From the NCBI GenBank assembly GCA_018902915.1, contig JAHIPS010000082.1, positions 1 through 51,172 on the forward strand: a DNA stretch of 51,172 nucleotides. The letters run 5' to 3'. Below, piece after piece: positions 35,912-44,783 of the stretch. This DNA comes from Candidatus Omnitrophota bacterium (lineage in GTDB: Bacteria > Omnitrophota > Gorgyraeia > Gorgyraeales > Gorgyraeaceae). Within the stretch, counting starts at the first letter, position 1. Every line of letters starts with the position of its first letter. The position numbers and the translations under genes were made by a program. The notes below the pieces were generated by a model. That model was given only the letters and a program-made list of their open reading frames with translations, was not told the DNA's origin and searched no databases.

Positions 35912-38420
35912 AACAGGTGTCGCGGTTTTAACACTGCTTCTGTCAGTGTCCCTGTGCGGCCGCGGGTTTGCGCTGGTGAGCTCCTCTGATTACTCCTCAA
36001 GCAGGATGCTTTCAAGGGTCGATCTTAAGAAGTATTTTGAAAAGGCCATGACCTTGTTTGAATCAGGCAAGTACAAAGAGACAGTGGCTGTACTGGAAAA
36101 CCTGATCGAGATAGAAAGGTCCCAGAAGGAAAATTATTTCACGCCTTTTGCAGAGATATATATTGAAAAATCACGTTCTAGGATGAAGGACCTCTTGATG
36201 CTGGAGGACAGGAAATGGGCAAGGATGAAGAAAAATGTCGTGGATGAGGCTACCCGCATAGCCCAGGAAGAGTCAGAAAGAACAGCAAGGCAAAGAGAGG
36301 CCGAGATCCTGCGCGATGAAGAAACAAAGTGGAAGGCTGCGCAGGAATTAGAAAGATTAAACGCCTACGAGCTAGAAAAAGAACTCAGGGATAGATATGC
36401 CAAGGCCATGCAGTATTATAAGGAAGCAAATTACCCTGCTTCTATCGTGGAGTTTAAGAAGATAAGGGAATTAGATCCGGGCAGTAGATTCGTTTCTCAG
36501 GCAGAGGATTATATTAAGAAGGCGCAGGCACAGATAAAGAAAGAGGAAGAAAAAGAGGTTCTGGCCAGGATGGAGGCAGCTCGCCTTGCCAGACTCGAGA
36601 TGGAACGCGAGGAAAAACTCCAGGAAGAGGGCCGCGCGAAAAAAGAGAGACAGATGCAGAGAAAGGAAAGGGAAAAGCAGGAGCTCAAGAAAGTCTTTGA
36701 GGCAAGGCTCAGGGCCAGGGAGTGGAAAGACAGGATCGTGCGGACAGAGGAATTAATGGATAAGATAAGAAGGCACGTGACAGAGCGTAAATTTGAAGAA
36801 GCAGGGAGTGTCTTGTATTTAGCCATGGCAGAGTTTCCCGAAAACGAGAGATTTAAAGACATACTACATTATATTGATAAAGAAAAGCTAAAGATGGAGG
36901 AGAATGCGCTAAAGAGGGCAAGGGAGATCGTGGAAGAAAACATGCTTTTGGAGGTCGCGAAAAAGCATATAGTGCCTGAGGAAAAATTCGCCAAATTGGA
37001 GACTACCAATAAGATAACGCCGCTTGTAAAGGTGCCTGAGATCAGGAAGCGTCTCAAGATACCCATAAGCGTTAATTTTGAAGACGTGGAGCTGGATTAT
37101 GTCCTGGATTTTCTCTCAGACGCAACAGGCGTAAACATCATACCTTCGAGCGAAATAGACATGGAAACAAAAAAGGTCACTATAAAGATAAAGAATATGC
37201 CGCTCGAGGAGGCGCTACGTTATATACTGAAGGCGCAGGAACTTATTTACAGGATAGAAGAGGATGCTGTATGGGTGGCCACAAAAGAAGAGCTGGACAA
37301 TGAACAGGTGGAGACAAGGGTGTATTTTCTGAATCAGGGCATTGGCAGGTTTGCGGAGTTTACAGGGACGTTTGACGAGGATAGCGGCAGAACTGGCTCT
37401 ACAGAGGTAAAGACAGTAAAGGATATACTGGAGAACGCAGTGGATTGGCCAAAGGATTCAAAGCTGACCATGGATAACAGGACCGGCGCGCTTATAATAA
37501 GCAATATACCTTCAAATCTGGAGGTCGTGGAAAATCTCATCTATAACCTGGATGTTACACCTAAACAGGTCCTTATAGAGGCGAGATTTTTAGAGGTAAA
37601 GGTTACTGATGCAGATGAGCTCGGCGTCGAGTGGAAATTAAACAGCGACTGGGGCACCAAGCAGAATAATGAAAAACAGAACCTGCATGGCTTTGCCTCC
37701 AGTAGCGGCGTGGATTTTGCAGATTTTTCCAACAAGGATTATGGTTTTAATCTGACATATCAAGGTATATTAAGCCATCCGCAGTTCCAGGCAATATTAC
37801 ACGCGTTCCAGCAAAAACAGAACGTAAAGACCTTATCCTCCCCCAGGATAACCACATTAAATAACCAGACAGCCACAATAGAGGTAATAGATGAGTTTAT
37901 ATACCCTACCAGGTACGAGGTAAGTCTGGTTCAGTATGATATAAATGGCGACGGTGATTTTAACGACGGGGGCGAGACAGAATGGGCAAATATACCACAG
38001 GATTTCGTGACAAGGGACGTGGGCATACTCTTACATGTCAAGCCGAGCGTAGGAGTAGATAATAAGACTATTACGCTTGCGTTGACCCCGGAGGTAAGCG
38101 AGCAGGATTCTACTACCTCTTCATATTCGTATTCAGGCAGTGTATCGATCCCTAATTTTAAGACAAGGAATCTTTCGACGAGTATTATAGTCCAGAGCGG
38201 TGAGACAGTTGTAATGGGAGGCCTTATAAGCGAGAGCAATACCAATACAAAGACCAAGGTGCCGTTTCTTGGAGATCTGCCGCTCGTAGGCGGTTTATTC
38301 AGAAAAAATAGCGAGAGTGTCGAGCGCAGGAATCTATTGATATTCGTTACCGCGACTGTTTTGGATGAAACAGAAGAGATAGTAGCAAGCGCTTCTGGAG
38401 GGAACGAGCAAGGCATATGA
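35889..38420 (+). CDS. Secretin (PilQ/GspD-like), long form
   Basis: 843 residues from the ATG at 35889, which gives a proper signal peptide (MKKQTTYKTGVAVLTLLLSVSLCGRGFA); an in-frame ATG at 35850 would spoil it. A TPR/coiled-coil region (about 40-360, very rich in Glu/Lys/Arg) is unusual for a secretin. Then an STN-like domain (about 386-480: ISVNFEDVELDYVLDFLSDATGVNI), an N-domain and the secretin pore domain (about 555-830: TTLNNQTATIEV, SGETVVMGGLI, VPFLGDLPLVGGLFR). Forms the outer-membrane channel. It overlaps the next gene by 4 nt. Confidence 0.92.
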   Translation: MKKQTTYKTGVAVLTLLLSVSLCGRGFALVSSSDYSSSRMLSRVDLKKYFEKAMTLFESGKYKETVAVLENLIEIERSQKENYFTPFAEIYIEKSRSRMKDLLMLEDRKWARMKKNVVDEATRIAQEESERTARQREAEILRDEETKWKAAQELERLNAYELEKELRDRYAKAMQYYKEANYPASIVEFKKIRELDPGSRFVSQAEDYIKKAQAQIKKEEEKEVLARMEAARLARLEMEREEKLQEEGRAKKERQMQRKEREKQELKKVFEARLRAREWKDRIVRTEELMDKIRRHVTERKFEEAGSVLYLAMAEFPENERFKDILHYIDKEKLKMEENALKRAREIVEENMLLEVAKKHIVPEEKFAKLETTNKITPLVKVPEIRKRLKIPISVNFEDVELDYVLDFLSDATGVNIIPSSEIDMETKKVTIKIKNMPLEEALRYILKAQELIYRIEEDAVWVATKEELDNEQVETRVYFLNQGIGRFAEFTGTFDEDSGRTGSTEVKTVKDILENAVDWPKDSKLTMDNRTGALIISNIPSNLEVVENLIYNLDVTPKQVLIEARFLEVKVTDADELGVEWKLNSDWGTKQNNEKQNLHGFASSSGVDFADFSNKDYGFNLTYQGILSHPQFQAILHAFQQKQNVKTLSSPRITTLNNQTATIEVIDEFIYPTRYEVSLVQYDINGDGDFNDGGETEWANIPQDFVTRDVGILLHVKPSVGVDNKTITLALTPEVSEQDSTTSSYSYSGSVSIPNFKTRNLSTSIIVQSGETVVMGGLISESNTNTKTKVPFLGDLPLVGGLFRKNSESVERRNLLIFVTATVLDETEEIVASASGGNEQGI

Positions 38421-39925
38421 GTATACAAAAGATAATATTATTTATGATTTTAATTTTTTCCAGCACCAGCCTTGTATCTGGCTACGAGGCCAAGTCACTA
38501 AAAGGCGGGGAAGACTTGTCCAGTCATACGATCCTCGAGGTGCCAGAGATAAGAAGTAAACTTCAGACACCCATAACAGTGGATTTCAGGGATGTGAGCC
38601 TTGATTATGTCCTGGATTTTTTATCAGACGCAGCAGGCGTGAATATAATTACAGGCGCAGGGGTTGAGTCAGGGGACAAAAAGGTCACTATCAGGGTAAA
38701 GGACATGGCGTTAGGGGGCCTTTTAAAATATATTTTCAGGAACCAAGGACTTATTTACAGGATCGAGGAAAGCGCGGTGTGGGTGGATACATTTGACGCA
38801 ATGGAAGGAGAGGATTTAGAGACGCGGATCTATTACCTGGACCAGGGACTCGCCATGTTTACTGAATTCAGCGGAAAGACTGCCAGTTCTGGCGGGGGAT
38901 TTGGCGGCGCAGCAGGCATATCAGAAGTAAATACTATCAAGGACGTGCTTGATGACGCTATCGTCTGGCCAAGTGACGCCAAGATCAACCTGGACGAGCG
39001 CACAGGCGCGCTAATTGTCACAAACACGCCTTCAAATTTAAAGGTAATCGAAGAGATCCTATATAATCTTGACATAGACGCGACGCAGGTCCTTATAGAG
39101 ACGAGGTTTGTGGAAATAAATGTCACAGATACAAGCGAGCTGGGAATAAATCTTTCCTTGAGCAGCCCTTTTGCTATTTATAAAGACGCTGGCGAGTCAG
39201 TGAATGAGATAGCCTCTGGCAGCGGTTCAGCTTTTTCATCTTTTACGAACGCGAGCGAAGGGCTGAACCTTGCTTACCAGGGCATGCTTACAAAGCCCCA
39301 GTTTTCAGCAGTCTTGCACGCGCTTGAGAAGAATACAAAACTAAAGACTCTTTCTGCGCCAAAGATCACCACATTGAATAACCAGACAGCCACAATAGAG
39401 ATAGTGAATGAATTTGTATATCCGACAAGATATGAGCCGACATTGATAAAAAAGGATTTAAACGAAGATGGAGATTTTCTTGATGAAGAATTAGTAGATG
39501 GAGTCCTTACAAAAGAAACAAGGTTTGTAAATGCGCCGCAGGGTTTTGAAACGCGGGATATAGGGATAATTCTCCAGGTAACGCCAAATATAGGCGCGGA
39601 TAAACGGGCAATAACATTGACGCTAAGGCCAGAGGTAAGCGAGGCATCTCCGAACGCGTTTGAATATAGCGGCGAGGTAAAACTGCCGAAGTTTACAACA
39701 AGGAGCCTTACCACGAATATAGTCGTAAAGAACGGGGAGACCATAATGCTGGGAGGACTCATAAAAGAGACAAGGATCAATACCAGGACAAAGACACCTT
39801 TTTTAGGCGACCTGCCTTTATTGGGCCCACTCTTCAGAAAGGACTCGGACAGCGTGGAGAGAAAGAATCTTTTGATATTTGTCACTGCCAGTATCCTGAG
39901 TCGGAAAGGCGAGATATTACAATGA
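38417..39925 (+). CDS. Secretin paralogue, short form
   Basis: 502 residues. Signal peptide followed directly by the STN-like domain (about 55-140) and pore domain (about 215-495), with long stretches matching the preceding secretin (LDYVLDFLSDA, NNQTATIE, FVYPTRYEP, ETIMLGGLI, PFLGDLPLLGPLFR). It lacks the coiled-coil N-terminus. Tandem duplication followed by specialisation is the simplest reading; mixed rings are possible. Confidence 0.92.
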   Translation: MSIQKIILFMILIFSSTSLVSGYEAKSLKGGEDLSSHTILEVPEIRSKLQTPITVDFRDVSLDYVLDFLSDAAGVNIITGAGVESGDKKVTIRVKDMALGGLLKYIFRNQGLIYRIEESAVWVDTFDAMEGEDLETRIYYLDQGLAMFTEFSGKTASSGGGFGGAAGISEVNTIKDVLDDAIVWPSDAKINLDERTGALIVTNTPSNLKVIEEILYNLDIDATQVLIETRFVEINVTDTSELGINLSLSSPFAIYKDAGESVNEIASGSGSAFSSFTNASEGLNLAYQGMLTKPQFSAVLHALEKNTKLKTLSAPKITTLNNQTATIEIVNEFVYPTRYEPTLIKKDLNEDGDFLDEELVDGVLTKETRFVNAPQGFETRDIGIILQVTPNIGADKRAITLTLRPEVSEASPNAFEYSGEVKLPKFTTRSLTTNIVVKNGETIMLGGLIKETRINTRTKTPFLGDLPLLGPLFRKDSDSVERKNLLIFVTASILSRKGEILQ

Positions 39926-40923
39926 GTAAGATCATCAACATTAAAGACGTGGCCAGGGAAGCGGGTGTTTCAATCGCGACTGTCTCAAGGGTCGTGAATA
40001 AATTATCGACGGTAAAACGCTCTAATAAGATCAGGGTCGAGAGGGCGGTTAAGAAACTCAAGTTTACGCCCAATGTGAGCGCGCAGAGGCTCGCGGCAAA
40101 AAGCAACAATGCGATCGGCCTTGTCATCCCCAGATATTCTGATATATTTCATTCATTCTACGCGCTGCAGATCCTGCAGGGTATTGGCCTTGCAGTAGAA
40201 AGGATGAAGCTGGATTTATTACTTCATATAACAGACGGCGATAGTTTTTTGAATACATCAGCAGTGGAAGGCGTGATATTCTCTGATATTATAGGCAATG
40301 AAGAGCAGGTGGACAATGTGCTCGAGAAGGACATGCCGTGCGTTATCATGAATTATCTTACAAAGGATCTGCCGGTCTCGTGCGTGGCAATAGATAATTT
40401 TAACGCAGCCGCGAAGGCAGTGCAGTATCTCATCAAGCTCGGCCACTCAAAGATCGCCACGATTACAGGCGAGTTAAAATCCCAGGTAGCCATAGATAGA
40501 TTAGATGGGTACCTAAAGACGCTTGAAAAAAACAAGATAGACAAAAAAAAGAATTATATAAAATACGGTGATTTTGGAAGGGATCTAGCTATAAAGGCCA
40601 CAAAGGAACTCATAGACTCAAAGACACCCCCAACAGCCATATTCGCCGCGAGCGATGAAATGGCTGTAGGCGCGATACAGGTCTTGATCGAGAATGGCAT
40701 AAACGTGCCCCATGATGTTTCAGTAATAGGTTTTGACGACAACCAGCTTGCGTTGGGTTTTTCTCCAGTGCCGCTCACTACTATGAGGCAGCCATTGCAT
40801 AAAATGGCTGTTACAGCCACAGAAACGCTTTACAATATCATCACCAAAAAGACAAAGGGCCATAAAAGGATAATTCTTCCGGCAGAACTCATTGAGCGGT
40901 CTTCCTGTCAATCGTTAACCTGA
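39922..40923 (+). CDS. LacI-family transcriptional regulator
   Basis: 333 residues. N-terminal helix-turn-helix (IKDVAREAGVSIATVSRVVN, about 6-25) with hinge and a periplasmic-binding-type effector domain (AIGLVIPRYSDIFHSFYALQ; AIFAASDEMAVGAIQVL; VSVIGFDDNQLALGFSPVPLTTMRQP). It is coupled by a 4-nt overlap to the secretin, so it is made with the pilus platform. The effector, usually a sugar or nucleobase, cannot be read from sequence. The biotin operon begins 47 nt downstream. Confidence 0.9.
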   Translation: MSKIINIKDVAREAGVSIATVSRVVNKLSTVKRSNKIRVERAVKKLKFTPNVSAQRLAAKSNNAIGLVIPRYSDIFHSFYALQILQGIGLAVERMKLDLLLHITDGDSFLNTSAVEGVIFSDIIGNEEQVDNVLEKDMPCVIMNYLTKDLPVSCVAIDNFNAAAKAVQYLIKLGHSKIATITGELKSQVAIDRLDGYLKTLEKNKIDKKKNYIKYGDFGRDLAIKATKELIDSKTPPTAIFAASDEMAVGAIQVLIENGINVPHDVSVIGFDDNQLALGFSPVPLTTMRQPLHKMAVTATETLYNIITKKTKGHKRIILPAELIERSSCQSLT

Positions 40924-40936
40924 TCCCACACTTAGG

Positions 40937-40964
40937 TTGACAATCCCCAAATCCCATATAAAAT
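40937..40964 (+). promoter_or_regulatory. Promoter of the biotin operon
   Basis: TTGACA at 40937-40942, TAAAAT at 40959-40964, 16-nt spacer. The bioB ATG is 6 nt after the -10 box, so transcription should begin at or beside the start codon. Confidence 0.75.
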
Positions 40965-40970
40965 ATATCT

Positions 40971-41933
40971 ATGATAAGAGATATCCTTGATAATGTATTA
41001 AATGGTAAGGAGTTAGGCCTTGAAGAGGCAAAGACGCTTTTAGATGCAAAAAGGGATGAGGTCTATTTTCTTATGCACGCGGCCAATGCAGTGAGAGAGA
41101 GGTTCTGCGGCAATAAGATCGACCTTTGTTCTTTGATAAATGCGAAGAGCGGACTTTGCTCAGAGGATTGCAAATTCTGCGCCCAATCCTCAAGGTACAA
41201 GACAGGCTGCGAGGTCTACCCGCTGGTCAGTGTTGAGGAAATGGTAAAGGCGGCAAAAAAGGCAAAAAGAATAGGCGCTGCTAATTTTTGCATTGTCATT
41301 AGCGGGGGAGGGCCCACGGAAAGCGAATTCAAGAAGATAAAGAAGGCGATAGCAAGGATCAATAAAGAAGTAGGCATAAGCGTGGATTGTTCGCTGGGAA
41401 ATCTTGCGATAGGCATGGTTAAACAGTTAAAGGAATTGGGCATAGCGCGATATAATCATAATCTAGAGACGTCAAAGAATTTCTACAAAAATATTTGCAC
41501 GACACATTCTTATGAAAACAGGCTGAACATGGTGCGCATGCTGAAGGACGTGGGCCTGAATCCTTGTTGCGGCGGGATAATCGGACTGGGCGAGTCAATA
41601 GAGGATAGGGCGGACCTCGCGTTCAGCTTAAAGGAGCTGGATGTTAAATGCGTGCCAGTGAATATACTTAATGCGAGAAAAGGTACGCCTCTTGGAAACA
41701 TTGAGCCGCTTCCGCCCATGGAGATAATAAAGACGATCGCGGTTTTCAGGCTGGTTTTGCCGCGCTCGGTTATAAAGATCGCGGGCGGCAGGGAGAGTGC
41801 GCTGCGTGACATGCAGGCAATGGCATTTCTGGCAGGCGCGAATGGTATGATAATAGGCGGATATCTTACTACAAAAGGAAGATCTGCGGCTGAGGACCTG
41901 CGGATGATACGCGACCTCGGCTTCACCACATAA
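40971..41933 (+). CDS. bioB: Biotin synthase
   Basis: 320 residues. Radical-SAM enzyme that inserts sulfur into dethiobiotin. The cluster motif CSEDCKFC gives Cys63, Cys67 and Cys70, and further family marks are NAKSGLCSEDCKFCAQS, YNHNLETSKNFY, GGIIGLGES and the end ANGMIIGGYLTTKGRS. No ribosome-binding site precedes the ATG; the promoter position suggests a leaderless mRNA. First gene of the cluster. Confidence 0.96.
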   Translation: MIRDILDNVLNGKELGLEEAKTLLDAKRDEVYFLMHAANAVRERFCGNKIDLCSLINAKSGLCSEDCKFCAQSSRYKTGCEVYPLVSVEEMVKAAKKAKRIGAANFCIVISGGGPTESEFKKIKKAIARINKEVGISVDCSLGNLAIGMVKQLKELGIARYNHNLETSKNFYKNICTTHSYENRLNMVRMLKDVGLNPCCGGIIGLGESIEDRADLAFSLKELDVKCVPVNILNARKGTPLGNIEPLPPMEIIKTIAVFRLVLPRSVIKIAGGRESALRDMQAMAFLAGANGMIIGGYLTTKGRSAAEDLRMIRDLGFTT

Positions 41934-41950
41934 CTTAAAGAGGAGGACTT

Positions 41951-42898
41951 ATGAAAAAGATGCGGATAGCAGTATTGGGCGCAGGGGGTTTAGGAAAGGC
42001 ATGTCTTGAAGTCGTGGCAAAGAAAAAAGAGGCGGAGGTCGTTGCTATTTGCGATTCGCATGGCTATTTGTATTCTGGAAAAGGGATAGGGGTGGAAGAT
42101 CTGATGCGACTCAAGCCTTCCAGGGATCCCATAGGCGAAATTATAAAGTTAAAGAATAGATTTGACGGGATCTTTGTGGCGCTTCCGAATTTGCCGAATG
42201 AATTTATTCCAGGCGTGGCAAAGCGGTTCATGAAGGCAGGGTACAGCGGGGTCTATACGTGCGCGTTAAAACGAACAGCCGCAATTAAATTGATGATGAA
42301 ACTAGATAGCGGGCTCAAAAAAAATAATAGCATCTATATAGCCGGCTGCGGCGCAACGCCTGGACTTTTGTCAGCTGCGGCAGTGCTGGCAGCGCAATCA
42401 TTTACAGAGATCGAGAATGTTAATATATGGTGGGGCGTGGGTATTTCAAACTGGGATGCATACAAGGCCACTATAAGGGAAGATATCGCGCATTTACCAG
42501 GATATACTGTTTTAAAGGCAAAAAGGATGACAGACACGCAGGTCGATAAGCTTTTGGACAGGACAGAGGGCAGGCTTGAGCTGCATAATATGGAGCATGC
42601 CGACGATATTTTGCTTAAAAATGTCGGGGTGGTTGATTCGCTGGACAAGGTTTCAGTGGGAGGCGTTATGGATACAAGGCACGCGAAAAAACCTGTCTCT
42701 ACCACAATGACGCTTACCGGCACTACATTTGAAGGCAAACGTTCCAGTCATAGGTTCATACTAGGAGATGAGACCTCTATGGCAGCCAATGTCATAGGAC
42801 CTGCCCTCGGATACATGAAGCGGGCGCTCTGGCTGAAGCAGCGCAAGATATACGGCATGTTCGGTTCCACTGAATTCATGCCGATGATAGTGAAATAA
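41951..42898 (+). CDS. Rossmann oxidoreductase in the biotin cluster, BioU candidate
   Basis: 315 residues with a strong ribosome-binding site (AGAGGAGGA). The N-terminus binds NAD(P)H (RIAVLGAGGLGKACLEVV, 5-22). The body recalls saccharopine/homoserine dehydrogenase-like proteins: FVALPN, CALKRTAAIK, AGCGATPGLLSAAAVLA. It sits between bioB and bioF while no bioA-like aminotransferase is visible. In cyanobacteria BioA is replaced by BioU, a dehydrogenase-like suicide enzyme that donates the amino group of its own active-site lysine. Lys107 (CALKRT) is one candidate for such a residue. The BioU reading is an inference from context and fold; a different oxidoreductase role cannot be excluded. 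Confidence 0.6.
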   Translation: MKKMRIAVLGAGGLGKACLEVVAKKKEAEVVAICDSHGYLYSGKGIGVEDLMRLKPSRDPIGEIIKLKNRFDGIFVALPNLPNEFIPGVAKRFMKAGYSGVYTCALKRTAAIKLMMKLDSGLKKNNSIYIAGCGATPGLLSAAAVLAAQSFTEIENVNIWWGVGISNWDAYKATIREDIAHLPGYTVLKAKRMTDTQVDKLLDRTEGRLELHNMEHADDILLKNVGVVDSLDKVSVGGVMDTRHAKKPVSTTMTLTGTTFEGKRSSHRFILGDETSMAANVIGPALGYMKRALWLKQRKIYGMFGSTEFMPMIVK

Positions 42899-42902
42899 GA
42901 CT

Positions 42903-44081
42903 ATGGATTTCGACTCAATGTTACAGAAGGAACTGGGCGAGCTGAAAAGCAAAGGGCTTTTCAGGGAGATGAAAGAGATCAGCGGAATGCAGGGTCCTTT
43001 AGTAGTGATTGATAATAGAGAAGTAATCCTTCTTTCCTCTAATAATTATTTAGGGCTGGCCTCTCATCCTGAAGTGATCAAGGCGCAGATAGAAGCTGCA
43101 AAAGAATTTGGCGCAGGCGCGTCTGCCTCCCGTCTTATTTCAGGTAATATGATTTTGCATGAAAGATTAGAGAAAAAAATAGCTGATTTTAAGGGTACCG
43201 AGGCCGCGATTATTTTTACCACAGGATACATGGCGAATATCGGGACCATAAGCGCGCTTATGGGAGAAAAGGATCTTGTGATCTGTGATAAATTAAACCA
43301 TGCCAGTATTATAGATGGTGTACGTCTGAGCGGCGCGGCATTGAGGACATATCCTCACAAGAATGTCGAAAGGTTAGAGGATATTTTAAAAAAAGAGATT
43401 TCGTATAAAAAGAAACTCATTGTCACCGACGGTGTTTTCAGTATGGATGGCGACGTAGCGCCTTTGTCTGAGCTCGTAAGGATTGCGGAAACCTACGATG
43501 CTATTTTGATGCTGGACGACGCGCACGCAACAGGCGTTATTGGAAAAAACGGAAAGGGCACGTGTGAGCATTTTGGAATAAAAGAGGGTGTTCATGTGCA
43601 GATGGGGACATTCAGCAAGGCACTGGGAAATCTGGGAGGATTCGTAGCCGGCTCAAAGGTCTTGATCGATTACATTCGCAACAAGGCCAGGTCTTTTATA
43701 TATTCAACTGCCCTGCCGCCTGCAATAGTCGGTGGCTGTATAAAGGCTATCGAGATAATAGAAAAAGATAATAGCTTAAGGGAGAAACTCTGGTCTAATG
43801 TCGCAAGATTCCGCGACGCGCTATTAAAATTAGATTTTAATATTATGGAGACAGAGTCGCAGATAATCCCGATACGCACGCGAGATGCCTCTTTGACCAT
43901 GAAGTCAGCTGAATTTTTACTGAAAAATGGAATATTTGCGCCGGGCATAAGACCGCCAACAGTGCCAAAGGCAAAATGCAGGATCCGCGCATCACTGATG
44001 GCCACGCATACCGATGAGCATATTGATAAAGCAGTAGAGGTATTTAAGAGGTTAAAAAGTGAACCCCATTCCAAATTTTAA
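42903..44081 (+). CDS. bioF: 8-amino-7-oxononanoate synthase
   Basis: 392 residues of the PLP-dependent alpha-oxoamine synthase family: SNNYLGLASHPEV, GAGASASRLISGN, MLDDAHATGV and the PLP lysine Lys239 in FSKALGNLGGF. It condenses pimeloyl-thioester with alanine. The related 2-amino-3-ketobutyrate ligase is an alternative by sequence alone, but the biotin neighbours decide. The last few residues (HSKF) and the stop are encoded by the left end of a terminal-inverted-repeat element starting at 44064. Confidence 0.93.
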   Translation: MDFDSMLQKELGELKSKGLFREMKEISGMQGPLVVIDNREVILLSSNNYLGLASHPEVIKAQIEAAKEFGAGASASRLISGNMILHERLEKKIADFKGTEAAIIFTTGYMANIGTISALMGEKDLVICDKLNHASIIDGVRLSGAALRTYPHKNVERLEDILKKEISYKKKLIVTDGVFSMDGDVAPLSELVRIAETYDAILMLDDAHATGVIGKNGKGTCEHFGIKEGVHVQMGTFSKALGNLGGFVAGSKVLIDYIRNKARSFIYSTALPPAIVGGCIKAIEIIEKDNSLREKLWSNVARFRDALLKLDFNIMETESQIIPIRTRDASLTMKSAEFLLKNGIFAPGIRPPTVPKAKCRIRASLMATHTDEHIDKAVEVFKRLKSEPHSKF

Positions 44082-44166
44082 AGGATTCTTATATATTTGG
44101 AAGGATTGATAATGAAAAAGAATCGTAGTAATATTATGCGTTACTATCCAAAAATTTGGAACGGGG
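44064..44166. repeat. MITE-like element, copy 3, joining bioF and bioD
   Basis: CCCCATTCCAAATTTT (44064-44079) is inverted at 44151-44166 with one mismatch. Length (103 bp) and ends match copies 1 and 2, but the interior is unrelated. It holds the bioF stop, the bioD ribosome-binding site GGAAGGA (44099-44105), the bioD ATG (44112) and its first 18 codons. Confidence 0.75.
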
Positions 44167-44783
44167 CAAGGGGATTTTTTGTAACAGGAACTGACACAGG
44201 CGTTGGAAAGACTGAAGTCGCAGCCTATCTGGCAGAGAGTTTTTCCAAAAAAGGTTTCAAGGTAGGCACGATGAAACCTATTGCGACAGGTAGCTCTAAG
44301 GATGCGAGGATCCTAAAGGCAGACCCGGTGATTTCGTTTAGGTTACCCTTGGCGCCGTTGGTAGCAGGTAAGGTAAATAAAGGGAGGATATGGCAGGCCT
44401 TTGAGAAACTAAAGGCCAATAGCGATATCGTTATTGTGGAGGGCATTGGCGGCGTGATGGTGCCAATATCTGGAAAAGGCAAAAAGGCGTTTTATGTTTC
44501 AAATATGATTTCAAAGATGAACCTCCCAGCTATTATAGTAGCAAGGCCAAATTCAGGCACTATAAACCATACTTTAATGACTATAGAAGTGCTCCGAAGA
44601 AAAAAGATTAAAATAGCTGGTATTATATTTAATCACTCCTCCCGCGTAAAAAACGATATTTCAATAAAGACAAATCCCGGGATAATCCAGGGGCTTTCCG
44701 GGGTTAAGACCCTGGGTGTCATGCATTATAACAAAAACAGGAGCAAAAGGAGGATGAAATGGTTAAAGAGAATCGAATTTTAA
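44112..44783 (+). CDS. bioD: Dethiobiotin synthetase
   Basis: 223 residues from the ATG at 44112, 6 nt after GGAAGGA; an in-frame TTG at 44097 would add five residues and lacks a ribosome-binding site. The P-loop GTDTGVGKTE, IVEGIGGVMVPI and the late NHSSR region identify BioD. The family normally starts 3-5 residues before GFFVTGTDTG; here about 18 extra residues (MKKNRSNIMRYYPKIWNG) are encoded by the inserted repeat. It overlaps the next gene by 25 nt. Confidence 0.92.
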   Translation: MKKNRSNIMRYYPKIWNGARGFFVTGTDTGVGKTEVAAYLAESFSKKGFKVGTMKPIATGSSKDARILKADPVISFRLPLAPLVAGKVNKGRIWQAFEKLKANSDIVIVEGIGGVMVPISGKGKKAFYVSNMISKMNLPAIIVARPNSGTINHTLMTIEVLRRKKIKIAGIIFNHSSRVKNDISIKTNPGIIQGLSGVKTLGVMHYNKNRSKRRMKWLKRIEF

